From assembly GCF_030733205.1 (NCBI RefSeq), contig NZ_JASHJL010000039.1:1-48182 (forward strand): a stretch of DNA of 48,182 nucleotides, read 5' to 3'. The DNA comes from Mameliella sp. MMSF_3455. GTDB lineage: Bacteria; Pseudomonadota; Alphaproteobacteria; Rhodobacterales; Rhodobacteraceae. The notes beneath the pieces are model-generated. The model was not told where the DNA came from, searched no databases, and saw only the letters and a list, made by a program, of their open reading frames with translations. Shown piece by piece: positions 33,414 through 41,622 of this stretch; the stretch's first letter is position 1; every line of letters starts with the position of its first letter. The position numbers and the translations under genes were made by a program.

Positions 33414-35168
33414 CTACAGTGAGAGCAGCGCCTTACCCGAGACGATTTGCATGCCGTATCCGGCGTCCTGCGCGCCTTTTTCCATATCCGGCGCAGGCAC
33501 CCGGGCTTTTTCAAGTTCTTCCCTAGCTTCTTTTCCGCTCAACAAACGCTCACCGGCATTACGCTGCTTTTGCTGCAGCAAGGCGAGCAAACCGGCGATC
33601 TGGCACGATGCGGCAGAGGTTCCGCCGAACACGGTGTAAAGCGACCGTGGCATGACCTCGGTGTGGTACGGGATCGGATCGTCCGGGTTGCGATCACCCG
33701 AAGTCCTGAGGACGGGGCGTTTGTCCGCCCCCTCTTCGGCAAAGTCGTCCTCTTCGCCCGCTTCGGCCGCATAACCATACTGACCGGGAATATCGATCGC
33801 AATCAGCCCGTAGGGCGAGTAAGGACCACGGTCGCCTGCCCCCTCCGGCACGCTCACGTCCATGTCCAGGTTGCGCCCGCGCCATGTGATGTCGTCGTAT
33901 CGGTGGTACCGGTCGGAAACTTCCTGTGCATCGTCCGATGGCGCATAGAACAAGGTGCCTCTCGCGTCATAGCCTGCGCTGTAGGATGCGTGGGCGCCCC
34001 GGGCATTGACGGCCCCCACCACGATCAGGTTTTCGGCGACCGGACCGCCACCATTCTTGCCCGTCAAGACAAGGTTGGCCGGGTAGTCCAGCGTGTCCGA
34101 CCCGCTGTTCCCTGCCGCCATCACGACCGGTATCTTTTCCGAAATGACGGACAGAAGTGTCTCGAACAGATGCTTTTCCGCGGAGCGCGCGCCACCGGCT
34201 AGCAGCCTCGTGCCTCTCAAGGACAGGTCCTCACGCAGTTCCTTCTCGCTCGGCGGGCGAGACTTTCCGCCGTCCTCTTCCGTCGCGGGCAGATCGGAAA
34301 CGCCGCGCGGGATCAGGATCACGTCCGCGTCGTGCCCCACCGCCCAGAGCAGCGCCATGATCAGGGGCCAGTATTCGGTATTGTAGACGGTGCTGATCGG
34401 AATGATATTCGCCGTCGGATGAATGCCCGCGTAGCCGATGGCATTCGGATTGCGATTGGCGGACCTGTCCGCGCCACTTTCGAGTGGCCGTGAGGATCCG
34501 TTCTGGCGATCACGACCTTCACCCTGGGCGGGCTCGGGTGCGGCGGAGGGCTTCGCATCGGTTTGTGTCGCGGCGCCATCGTCGATGCACTCCTTTTTTC
34601 CGTATCCCCCAGGGCTGGCCGCAACCAGGCCGGCGCAAGCGGTACCGTGGGCCGCGAACCTGTCAGAGGGATCAGGCAGTTCAAGGTATTTGTGCGTCTT
34701 CAGGCAATTTCCCAAGATGTCGTGAAGAACCGACCTCAACGGGTCGCCGACCGCATCGAACGCGTCTAGCAAGTCCTGGTCGCCGGCGATCCACTCCTGT
34801 ATACGAGGCCAGTCGTAGTCTCTCCCGGCATAGACCGCACCCTCGAGGAACCCGGTGAAATCCACCGGATGGATCAATCGCTCCGAGGCGAGATTCGGAT
34901 GCTCGAAGTGGTTGGCCCCCTTGGAAGCGGCGGCCGGGCCGCTTCCGGCACAGCCATTGTCGATAATCGCCACCGTCACGGCCTTGAACTGGCCATCTGG
35001 GTCGAAAATCTTTTTCCACTCTTCCTTTGGCTTGCCTTCGTAAGGCTCCGCGCAGTCCTCTGAATCCACAGCTTCCCAAGGTTCTACAAGAAATCCAAGC
35101 GCCTGAAGGTGCCAGAGGTAGAATAGACCTTCGCGGTCCTCGCAGGTCGTGCAATCACCATCGGCCAT
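33414..35168 (-). CDS. Subtilisin-like serine protease (S8 family), no signal peptide
   Basis: A 584-residue protease. The triad is complete in family contexts: Asp70 (VAIIDNG), His174 (AAHGTACAGLVA), oxyanion Asn354 (AAGNSG) and Ser518 (FGGTSAASCQIAGL). Between His and Asn is a polar insert (about 185-245, rich in Gln, Asp, Ala and Pro). The start ATG has GGAGGAG and no signal or pro-peptide is visible, so the enzyme is apparently cytoplasmic or exported with a partner. It starts 1 base after the PAP2-like stop, so both are co-translated. CTTC at residues 6-9 and other scattered cysteines are unusual for subtilases. Target is unknown; the upstream PAP2-like protein or the small secreted protein are candidates. 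Confidence 0.9.
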   Translation of the reverse strand: MADGDCTTCEDREGLFYLWHLQALGFLVEPWEAVDSEDCAEPYEGKPKEEWKKIFDPDGQFKAVTVAIIDNGCAGSGPAAASKGANHFEHPNLASERLIHPVDFTGFLEGAVYAGRDYDWPRIQEWIAGDQDLLDAFDAVGDPLRSVLHDILGNCLKTHKYLELPDPSDRFAAHGTACAGLVAASPGGYGKKECIDDGAATQTDAKPSAAPEPAQGEGRDRQNGSSRPLESGADRSANRNPNAIGYAGIHPTANIIPISTVYNTEYWPLIMALLWAVGHDADVILIPRGVSDLPATEEDGGKSRPPSEKELREDLSLRGTRLLAGGARSAEKHLFETLLSVISEKIPVVMAAGNSGSDTLDYPANLVLTGKNGGGPVAENLIVVGAVNARGAHASYSAGYDARGTLFYAPSDDAQEVSDRYHRYDDITWRGRNLDMDVSVPEGAGDRGPYSPYGLIAIDIPGQYGYAAEAGEEDDFAEEGADKRPVLRTSGDRNPDDPIPYHTEVMPRSLYTVFGGTSAASCQIAGLLALLQQKQRNAGERLLSGKEAREELEKARVPAPDMEKGAQDAGYGMQIVSGKALLSL

Positions 35169-35169
35169 G

Positions 35170-36225
35170 TCAACTCCTCCCCTCGTACCACTCGCGCTGA
35201 ACGGCCCGCATCTGGTAGCGGCAGGCATAGAACAGGTAGGGTGCGAACTTTCCCGCAAGCTCGACCCCGGCCTCGGTGTCGGACTTGTAGTGCAAGCCGG
35301 CGTATTCGCGGTTCTCGCCGATGCGCTGCGCGACGTGGAACAGTTCCTGCGTCGCGGTGTATTCGGGAATGGCCCGCGACAGCACCAGCGCCACGCAGGT
35401 ATCCTGGAACGCGTGGTTCGAAGGATAGGACGGGTGCGGCGGGATTCCGATGAACGGCCGCAGCGCATTGTCGACATGCGAAGGCCGGGGCCGTGTATAG
35501 CGGGTCTTGTAGACATAGCCGACCCGTTCGGACAGTTGCAGCACGGTGGAGATCAAAGCGCGCGTCGCCCGATAGCCCGCCAATTCCTCGATCCCGAGGC
35601 GCCGTAGCATGTCCGTCGGATTGTTTGCCGCGACCTGGCGGATGATCTCTTTCTGACGGAATTCATCCCCACGCAGACGGGTCTGTTTGCGGTGCAGTTC
35701 GCGCACTTCTTCGCGGGTTTCCTGCATGCCCGGCGGCGGCTGCAGCGGCAGACGCTCATACGCATAGACATTCTTGCTGAGTTTCTGTTTCGCTATGTTC
35801 GACACATAGGCGTTGTGGGCCTTTGCAAGACCGGCATCCTCGTTCTTTGCGGTATTGAGCGTGCCTTCAAACTCCGCAGCCGCCGTCGTTTCAATGGCGA
35901 TGTCTCTCAATTGCACGAGGTCCCGCAATTCGCGCCAAGTCGAGATGACCTGATCACCGAATGCCGGAACCGGATCGCCGTTCAACGCCGGAGAGCCAGT
36001 CGGCGCCGTGCCCGCGCCCTGCGTGCTGGCGCTGAAATGGGCGTGCGCGTGGGCATGCGCGTTGAAATGCGCATGGGCATGGGCGTGGGCATGGGCGCTT
36101 GGCCCCGGCGTCGTGGCCCGCGCAAGCGGTGCAACATCCCTTTGTTCTTTTCCGTCATGGCGGAAGAGCTTCCCTCTCCGCCCAAGCCGAAGGCTGGGCC
36201 CGTCTAGGCGATGTTCTTCCGACAT
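35170..36225 (-). CDS. PAP2/vanadium-haloperoxidase-like protein with His-Ala tract
   Basis: A 351-residue protein with all three PAP2 motifs: Lys240-x6-Arg247-Pro248 (KTRYTRPRP), PSNH (268-271, in place of PSGH) and Arg306-x5-His312-x3-Asp316 (NREYAGLHYKSD, Asn for the usual Ser). These bind phosphate or vanadate in acid phosphatases and haloperoxidases. There are no membrane spans and no signal peptide, so it resembles soluble enzymes of the family. Residues 44-64 carry nine His residues alternating with Ala. Residues 97-235 are mostly helical. The ATG at 36225 has GGAGGAACC upstream. It sits between the regulator (26 bases) and the protease (1 base). Activity, phosphatase or peroxidase, cannot be decided. 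Confidence 0.85.
   Translation of the reverse strand: MSEEHRLDGPSLRLGRRGKLFRHDGKEQRDVAPLARATTPGPSAHAHAHAHAHFNAHAHAHAHFSASTQGAGTAPTGSPALNGDPVPAFGDQVISTWRELRDLVQLRDIAIETTAAAEFEGTLNTAKNEDAGLAKAHNAYVSNIAKQKLSKNVYAYERLPLQPPPGMQETREEVRELHRKQTRLRGDEFRQKEIIRQVAANNPTDMLRRLGIEELAGYRATRALISTVLQLSERVGYVYKTRYTRPRPSHVDNALRPFIGIPPHPSYPSNHAFQDTCVALVLSRAIPEYTATQELFHVAQRIGENREYAGLHYKSDTEAGVELAGKFAPYLFYACRYQMRAVQREWYEGRS
36034..36096 (-). repeat. His-Ala coding repeat (two blocks of alternating His/Ala)
   Basis: The coding DNA repeats a 6-bp unit, giving AHAHAHAHAHF then NAHAHAHAHF. The two blocks differ in synonymous bases, so the repeat is not a fresh slippage product, though it may vary in length between strains. 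Confidence 0.85.
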
Positions 36226-36251
36226 TGGTGGTTCCTCCGGTTTTGGGGGGG

Positions 36252-37898
36252 TCAACTGGCGGCCTTCTCGGCAGTGCGCAGGCCGGAAATCAGGAAGCGG
36301 CGCACATGGTCCGCGGGAACTGGCGCAGCCGGATCCTCAAGCCTGCGCCATGTGAAACCCGGGTCCCGCTTCTCGATCCTTCGATAGGTCGCTGCCGCCG
36401 AGACCAAATCCCCGGATTGGGCATAGTTTGCGGCCAGGTAGCGCAGTGTCGGCAAAAAAGGCTGTGTCCCCGGGATCTGCTGGGACAAGGACCTCGTCCC
36501 ATATTGGATCGCCTTTTCGAAGCTGCCGGACAGGGAATGCGCCATTTGCCTGAGAGAGCCGAACAGATACTGGTAAGGGCTGTCGCGGCCGAAGCGAACT
36601 GCGCGCGCCGCTGCGACTTTCGCGGTGTCGTAGTCACCGGTGTAGCAGGCGAGCGTTCCTTTGGCGTAGTGATACAAGGCAAGGTCCGGAGGATCCGATT
36701 GAAGAGGCGCAATGAGGGCAGCGGCGCGTCCGAAGTCCCGGAAGACAAAGCTGTAGACATGCGAAAGCAGCGAGCGTGCCAGCGGATTGTGCGGATCAGC
36801 CTCGATCGCACGGGCGGCCCAGAAATCGGCCCGCGCCCGGATCTCGTTGAGGTCGAGCACTTTGGCCTCGAGAAGATGAGCCGAAGAATAGGCGCTCCAG
36901 GCGAAGTAAGACGCCTTTGGTTGCAGATCGCACGCTTTTTCAAGCGCATGGGTCGCTTCGGCAAGGGACCGCTCCGACCGCCGCATCAGGCGATCGACGC
37001 CTTCGATGAGGTTGCGTGCAGCCTCGCGCTCGGCGGTCATCCCGCCGAGCCCGGAATGAAGAAGCTTGTTGCAGATCTCGTCGACCAGTTGCGCCGTCAT
37101 CTCTGACAGGAGTTCGGTTGCCAGAGATGCCGTTTCGAGCTGGCGTTGTTTGCTCCAGATTACAAACTGGTTCTCCACCTTGAAAATCTTGAACGACAGG
37201 CTTGTCGCCGCACCAAGAGACAGGGCCTGGACCTTCAGGAACAGATCCGCAGGACGGGCCCCGGCGGCGGCGACATCACGGAAATCATGGATGTCGAAAA
37301 CTTCGTAGTACCTGAGGTTCGTCGCAATCTTGTCGATCACCAAGTTGGCAACCAGTTTCGCCGTATCATCGTTCACGGACGTTAATACCGGCAGGATACC
37401 CAGGCTCAGCCGTGGTCCGTTTTCGCAGTCGGTGCCGCTGGTATGGGATACCGTCGGCCTTGCATCGGATCCTTCCGAATTGACGCGCATTTCGGAGAGC
37501 CAGATATTGAATTGGGGATCCTTGATATCGATCCCTTCTAGGAATTCCCGTCGAGAGGCGGCATTTACGTCTGGATCGAAGTAGTCGATTTTCAGATGAT
37601 CCCGGGCCAGGAGGACCGGCCCGCCATCCGTGAGCAAGATCCGCTTTGCGTCTTGCCGGAACATGCGCCGCAATTGAGACAGGGCTTGTCTAAGGCTGTT
37701 GCGGGCTTGTTGTTCCCCCCTGTCACTCCAGAGCTTGTCTTGAAGCATGGCCCTGGAACAGGGTCGGTCACCATAAATTGCGAGGATTGCCAGCAGTCCC
37801 TTGGCCTTCTCTCCGCACGTGCCCGTCAAAATATCCCTGCCCTCTCTGTCGAGAACCTGGATCGGTCCGAAGAGCTTCAGTTCATATGTCGGTGCCAT
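36252..37898 (-). CDS. SARP/BTAD-like transcriptional regulator with TolB-like and TPR regions
   Basis: A 548-residue regulator. Residues 4-95 form an OmpR-like winged helix of the SARP type (ELKLFGPIQVLD, then KAKGLLAILAIYG, AMLQDKLWSDRGEQQARNSLRQALSQLRRMF). Residues about 165-260 look like the TolB-N-like segment found in related adenylate-cyclase/CadC-like proteins (LGILPVLTSVNDDTAKLVANLVIDKIATNLRYY). TPR-like helices fill the rest (ARADFWAARAIEADPHNPLARSLL, YHYAKGTLACYTGDYDTAKVAAARAVRFG). The ATG at 37898 is preferred because homology to the DNA-binding domain begins there; only a weak AGGCG site precedes it. It leads a transcript with PAP2-like and protease genes, and two heptamers stand about 90 bases upstream, which suggests autoregulation. 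Confidence 0.82.
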   Translation of the reverse strand: MAPTYELKLFGPIQVLDREGRDILTGTCGEKAKGLLAILAIYGDRPCSRAMLQDKLWSDRGEQQARNSLRQALSQLRRMFRQDAKRILLTDGGPVLLARDHLKIDYFDPDVNAASRREFLEGIDIKDPQFNIWLSEMRVNSEGSDARPTVSHTSGTDCENGPRLSLGILPVLTSVNDDTAKLVANLVIDKIATNLRYYEVFDIHDFRDVAAAGARPADLFLKVQALSLGAATSLSFKIFKVENQFVIWSKQRQLETASLATELLSEMTAQLVDEICNKLLHSGLGGMTAEREAARNLIEGVDRLMRRSERSLAEATHALEKACDLQPKASYFAWSAYSSAHLLEAKVLDLNEIRARADFWAARAIEADPHNPLARSLLSHVYSFVFRDFGRAAALIAPLQSDPPDLALYHYAKGTLACYTGDYDTAKVAAARAVRFGRDSPYQYLFGSLRQMAHSLSGSFEKAIQYGTRSLSQQIPGTQPFLPTLRYLAANYAQSGDLVSAAATYRRIEKRDPGFTWRRLEDPAAPVPADHVRRFLISGLRTAEKAAS

Positions 37899-37985
37899 GC
37901 TTTCGACGCCTGGAAACGCTTCAATCACCCTTAGTGTAGCGCATTTGCCACGGAGCCCGAACATTTTCGTTTGCCGCGGCGCGGA

Positions 37986-38003
37986 ATTCACACCTTTTTC
38001 ACA
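37986..38003. promoter_or_regulatory. Two heptamers at 11-bp spacing upstream of the SARP-like gene
   Basis: On the minus strand TGTGAAA-AAGG-TGTGAAT has the same heptamer and 11-bp period as the repeats at 33197-33236. The core is 15 of 17 bases identical to TTCACACCTGTTTGACA found there. It lies 88 bases upstream of the regulator start, with a TACACT -10-like box at 37933-37938. Orientation towards the regulator is opposite to that at the small-protein gene. Confidence 0.55.
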
Positions 38004-38099
38004 TTCGACCTCGCCATCTCGCCTGCCCGCCGGCTCCAGAGGCAAAGCGCCGTCATCGGTTTGGGGAACAGGTCAATTGGTTCCGGGATTATCCCCCGG

Positions 38100-38128
38100 T
38101 TGCCACTGCCGCGGCGAGGCGCTACGGT
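38100..38128 (+). promoter_or_regulatory. Promoter of the thi operon
   Basis: TTGCCA (38100-38105) and TACGGT (38123-38128) are separated by 17 bases and lie just before the TPP riboswitch, so transcription would start at about 38135 and carry the whole aptamer. Confidence 0.6.
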
Positions 38129-38138
38129 GCCGCCAAAT

Positions 38139-38224
38139 CCGTTGGGGTGCCCTGCAACAGGGCTGAGAGGCATCGCGCCGACCCATCGAACCTGATCCGG
38201 GCAATGCCGGCGTAGGGAACGGAG
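38139..38224 (+). promoter_or_regulatory. TPP (thi-box) riboswitch
   Basis: The conserved elements appear in order: GGGGTGCCC (38144-), GGGCTGAGA (38160-), ACCC then GAACCTGATCCGGG (38188-) and GCCGGCGTAGGGAAC (38206-). These form the pyrimidine and pyrophosphate sensing helices of the TPP aptamer. Thiamine pyrophosphate binding is expected to lower expression of the ten downstream genes. Confidence 0.97.
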
Positions 38225-38233
38225 ATCGCGCAC

Positions 38234-38257
38234 GCAGGCAAACCGCCTGCCCGTTTT
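38234..38257 (+). terminator. Riboswitch expression-platform hairpin
   Basis: GCAGGC-N5-GCCTGC followed by CCGTTTT lies between aptamer and thiD and resembles a short intrinsic terminator. The thiD site GCGGAGGAG is 25 bases further, so control could be at termination or by sequestering the site. Confidence 0.55.
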
Positions 38258-38294
38258 CCAGACTCTTCCCGCGTGCCCTTGTGCGGAGGAGAAA

Positions 38295-39098
38295 ATGGAA
38301 AAGGTCGCGAAACTCCTGATCATTGCAGGCTCCGACAGCGGTGGAGGCGCTGGCATTCAGGCCGATCTCAAGGCCGCCTCGGCGCTTGGCGTCTACGGTG
38401 CCACGGCGATCACGGCCGTCACCGCACAGAACACGGTGGGCGTTCAATCCGTCGCGACGCTGGCCCAAGAGATGGTGGCGGCGCAGATCCGCTCGGTGCT
38501 CGACGACATTGACATCGACGCGGTGAAGATCGGGATGCTGGGCGCGGTCGAGATCATCGAGGCGGTGGCGCAGGCCTTGCAGGGCTTCGCCGGTCCGGTG
38601 GTCCTGGACCCGGTGATGGTTGCGAAGTCCGGGGATGCTCTGCTGGACGCGTCGGCGGTCACGGCGTTGCGCGATCACCTGCTGCCCCGCGCAACGATGC
38701 TGACCCCGAACTTGCCCGAGGCCGCCCGGCTTCTGGAACACGATCCCGCAACCACGTCTGAAAGGATGGAAGCGCAAGGCGCGGCGCTGCGAGCGCTCGG
38801 GCCGGACGCGGTGCTCATGAAAGGCGGCCACGCCGAAGGTGAAACCTGCCGCGACCTGCTGGTGACAGAGGCTGGTTTCACTGCTTTCGAGGCGCCGCGC
38901 CTGACCACGCGCAACACCCATGGCACGGGCTGCTCCCTGTCCTCGGCCATCGCGGCCGAAATGGCCAAGGGCGCTGCACCGGAGGCCGCTGTCCGCCGCG
39001 CGCATGGCTGGCTGCACGGGGCCATCGCCGCGGCGGACCGGCTGGAGGTCGGACGCGGTCACGGGCCAGTGCACCATTTCCACGAGGTCTGGGCATGA
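38295..39098 (+). CDS. thiD: Hydroxymethylpyrimidine (phosphate) kinase
   Basis: A 267-residue ribokinase-fold kinase that phosphorylates HMP and HMP-P to HMP-PP. It begins LLIIAGSDSGGGAGIQADLKA, the classic ThiD start, has VLDPVMVAKSGD in the middle and ends with TRNTHGTGCSLSSAIAAEMAKG, where the GTGC anion hole and catalytic Cys lie. GGAGGAG precedes the ATG. First gene of the riboswitch-controlled operon, overlapping thiO by 4 bases. Confidence 0.97.
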   Translation: MEKVAKLLIIAGSDSGGGAGIQADLKAASALGVYGATAITAVTAQNTVGVQSVATLAQEMVAAQIRSVLDDIDIDAVKIGMLGAVEIIEAVAQALQGFAGPVVLDPVMVAKSGDALLDASAVTALRDHLLPRATMLTPNLPEAARLLEHDPATTSERMEAQGAALRALGPDAVLMKGGHAEGETCRDLLVTEAGFTAFEAPRLTTRNTHGTGCSLSSAIAAEMAKGAAPEAAVRRAHGWLHGAIAAADRLEVGRGHGPVHHFHEVWA

Positions 39099-40063
39099 GC
39101 GCGGAAGTCACGATCCTGGGCGCCGGAGTCGCTGGGTTGTGCGTCGCGCATGAACTGGCGGACAGGGGCGCGGCGGTCCGCATCCTTGATCCCGCGGGCG
39201 GGCCCGGTCCTGAATGCTGTTCCTGGTGGGCTGGCGGAATGCTGGCCCCGTTCTGCGAAGGCGAAGCAGCGGAAGAGCCGGTGACACGTCTGGGCGCGCA
39301 AGCCGCGGACTGGTGGCAGGCGGCTGGCGTGCCGGTGGCGCGGGATGGAACGCTGGTGGTCGCCCTTGGCCGCGACCGGGGAGAGTTGGACCGTTTCGCC
39401 CGACGGACGGAGGGGCATCGGCGCCTTGATGGCGAGCAACTCGCCGCGCTTGAGCCGGTTCTTTCGGGGCGGGTCTCTGGCGGTCTTCACTTTGCCCAAG
39501 AGTCACATATTGATCCGCGGACCGCGCTGGGCACCTTGCGACAGGGCCTTGCTGCACGCGGTGTTTGTGTCGCGGCGAACGGCGACCTGAACGGCACCGT
39601 GATCGATTGCCGGGGCCTTGCCGCGCGCGACCGGCTGCCCCAGTTGCGTGGCGTTCGTGGCGAGATGGCGGTGCTGCGCGCGCCGGAGGTTACGCTGCGC
39701 CGGACGATGCGGATGCTGCATCCGCGCCACCCTCTCTATCTCGTGCCGCGAGGGGACGGTGTCTACATGCTGGGCGCCACCCAGGTCGAGAGCGACGGGC
39801 GTGGCCCCCCTACCCTGCGTTCGGTGGCGGAACTGCTGAACGCCGCCTATGCCCTGCACCCGGCCTTTGCCGAGGCCGAGGTGCTGGAAATCGGCGCCGA
39901 TGCGCGCCCCGCCTTTCCCGACAACCTGCCGCGGATCGTCCCGCAAGGCGACCGCATCCATGTCAACGGCCTGTTCCGGCACGGCTTCCTGCTGGCCCCC
40001 GCGATGGCGCGGATGGTGGCAGGGCTGGTGCTGGACGGCGAGCACTCGGAGTTCCTGCAATGA
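39095..40063 (+). CDS. thiO: Glycine oxidase
   Basis: A 322-residue FAD enzyme of the DAO family. It starts with the dinucleotide-binding VTILGAGVAGLCVAHEL, has CSWWAGGMLAPFCE (FAD and substrate contact) and near the end IHVNGLFRHGFLLAPAMA. It oxidises glycine to dehydroglycine (iminoacetate) for the thiazole ring in the ThiG reaction. Its presence instead of ThiH marks the aerobic route. ATGA overlaps on both sides (thiD and thiS). Confidence 0.95.
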   Translation: MSAEVTILGAGVAGLCVAHELADRGAAVRILDPAGGPGPECCSWWAGGMLAPFCEGEAAEEPVTRLGAQAADWWQAAGVPVARDGTLVVALGRDRGELDRFARRTEGHRRLDGEQLAALEPVLSGRVSGGLHFAQESHIDPRTALGTLRQGLAARGVCVAANGDLNGTVIDCRGLAARDRLPQLRGVRGEMAVLRAPEVTLRRTMRMLHPRHPLYLVPRGDGVYMLGATQVESDGRGPPTLRSVAELLNAAYALHPAFAEAEVLEIGADARPAFPDNLPRIVPQGDRIHVNGLFRHGFLLAPAMARMVAGLVLDGEHSEFLQ

Positions 40064-40257
40064 AGATCATCTTGAACGGCGCACCCACAGATATCGCGGC
40101 GACCGACCTTGCCACGGCCCTGGACGAACTGGGCTACGGACAGGCGCGCGTCGCGACGGCGGTGAACGAGACCTTCGTGCCCACCGCCGCGCGCGCCCAG
40201 CATGCCTTGGCCGAAGGCGACCGGCTGGAAATCCTCGCACCCCGGCAGGGAGGCTGA
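40060..40257 (+). CDS. thiS: Sulfur carrier protein ThiS
   Basis: A 65-residue ubiquitin-like protein ending in the required GlyGly (RQGG). [12 protein letters not shown] and the [11 protein letters not shown] core are typical. ThiF adenylates the C-terminus, which then becomes a thiocarboxylate and gives sulfur to ThiG. ATGA overlap with thiO; thiG starts 1 base after its stop. Confidence 0.96.
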   Translation: MKIILNGAPTDIAATDLATALDELGYGQARVATAVNETFVPTAARAQHALAEGDRLEILAPRQGG

Positions 40258-40258
40258 C

Positions 40259-41029
40259 ATGCCCGTTTTCTACGGAACCGAAATCGCATCCCCCCTGATG
40301 CTGGGCACGGCTCAGTACCCCTCTCCCGCGGTGCTGGCCGAGGCGTTTCACCGCTCCGGCGCGGGCGTCGTGACGGTGTCGCTCCGGCGCGAGGCAGCGG
40401 GCGGTGACGGCCAGGGGTTCTGGGACTTGATCCGCGGTCTGGGTATCCCCGTCCTCCCCAACACCGCCGGCTGTCATTCCGCACATGAGGCGGTGACAAC
40501 CGCCCATATGGCGCGCGAGATCTTCGGCACGGACTGGATCAAGCTCGAGGTGATCGGCCACGCGGACACACTGCAGCCCGATCCCTTCGAACTGGTCGAA
40601 GCGGCGCGGATCCTCTGCGCGGACGGCTTCAAGGTCTTTCCCTACACGACCGAGGACGGGATCCTTGGCGGTCGCCTGTTGGATGCGGGCTGCGAGGTCC
40701 TGATGCCCTGGGGCGCCCCCATCGGCACCGGGCTGGGTCTGAACAACGTCTACGGTCTGCGCACTCTGCGCGCGCAGTTTCCCGAGGTACCGATGGTGAT
40801 CGATGCGGGGCTGGGCCTGCCCAGCCAGGCGGCACAGGCGATGGAGTTGGGCTTTGACGCCGTGCTGCTGAACACGGCGGTGGCCAAGGCCGGCGATCCT
40901 GCGGCCATGGCCGAGGGGTTCGCCCGCGCGCTGGAGGCCGGACGGCTGGCGCGCTCTGCCGATCCGATGGAACCGCGCGACATGGCCGCCCCCTCTACCC
41001 CCGTGCTGGGACTGGCGGTGCTGGAATGA
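40259..41029 (+). CDS. thiG: Thiazole synthase
   Basis: A 256-residue TIM-barrel enzyme that joins 1-deoxyxylulose 5-phosphate, iminoacetate and ThiS sulfur to the thiazole. Schiff-base Lys95 lies in [52 protein letters not shown] and [32 protein letters not shown] are family signatures. Start at the ATG 1 base after thiS, inside the GGAGG-like stretch AGGGAGG. Confidence 0.97.
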   Translation: MPVFYGTEIASPLMLGTAQYPSPAVLAEAFHRSGAGVVTVSLRREAAGGDGQGFWDLIRGLGIPVLPNTAGCHSAHEAVTTAHMAREIFGTDWIKLEVIGHADTLQPDPFELVEAARILCADGFKVFPYTTEDGILGGRLLDAGCEVLMPWGAPIGTGLGLNNVYGLRTLRAQFPEVPMVIDAGLGLPSQAAQAMELGFDAVLLNTAVAKAGDPAAMAEGFARALEAGRLARSADPMEPRDMAAPSTPVLGLAVLE

Positions 41030-41622
41030 CGCTGGATCGCTTTTATCCGATTTTCGATCACCCCGACTGGCTGGAACGGGCGCTGCCCCTCGGCGTCAAG
41101 CTGGTGCAACTGCGTATGAAGGACCGCCCCGAGGCCGACCTCCGCGCGTTCATCCAACGATCGCGCGATCTCTGCCGGGCGGCGGGTGCGGTTCTGGTGG
41201 TCAACGACCACTGGCGGCTGGCGGCGGAGTTGGGCTGCGGCTGGGTGCACCTGGGGCAAGAGGACCTCGACACGGCCGACCTGCAAGCAATCCGCGGCGC
41301 CGGGCTGAAGCTGGGCATTTCCACCCATGACGAGGCCGAACTGACCCGCGCGCTGGAGTGCAGGCCGGATTACGTGGCCCTGGGTCCGGTCTGGCCGACC
41401 ATCCTGAAGAAGATGAAGTGGCACGAACAAGGTCTGGACCGCGTGACAGACTGGAAGCGTAGGGTTGGCGATCTGCCGCTGGTGGCCATCGGCGGGCTGT
41501 CGACCGCCCGCGCGCCGCAGGCCTTCGCAGCCGGGGCCGACATAGTATCGGTCGTGACGGATATCACCCTGAACGCCGACCCCGAGGCGCGCATCCGCGA
41601 ATGGATCGAGGTGACGCGATGA
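41026..41622 (+). CDS. thiE: Thiamine-phosphate synthase
   Basis: A 198-residue TIM-barrel enzyme coupling HMP-PP with thiazole phosphate. [35 protein letters not shown] and [21 protein letters not shown] and AIGGLSTAR carry the phosphate and diphosphate contacts. ATGA overlap with thiG and TGATG-type overlap with thiF. Confidence 0.96.
   Translation: MTLDRFYPIFDHPDWLERALPLGVKLVQLRMKDRPEADLRAFIQRSRDLCRAAGAVLVVNDHWRLAAELGCGWVHLGQEDLDTADLQAIRGAGLKLGISTHDEAELTRALECRPDYVALGPVWPTILKKMKWHEQGLDRVTDWKRRVGDLPLVAIGGLSTARAPQAFAAGADIVSVVTDITLNADPEARIREWIEVTR

Noticed and set aside
36034-36096. 6-bp tandem repeat considered as a CRISPR or non-coding repeat
   Set aside because: It stays in frame inside the PAP2-like gene, has no spacers and encodes a His-Ala tract.
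37986-38003. Heptamers considered as a control site for the thi operon
   Set aside because: The thi promoter is about 97 bases further downstream and is already governed by a TPP riboswitch; the regulator gene on the other side is the nearer and more fitting target.
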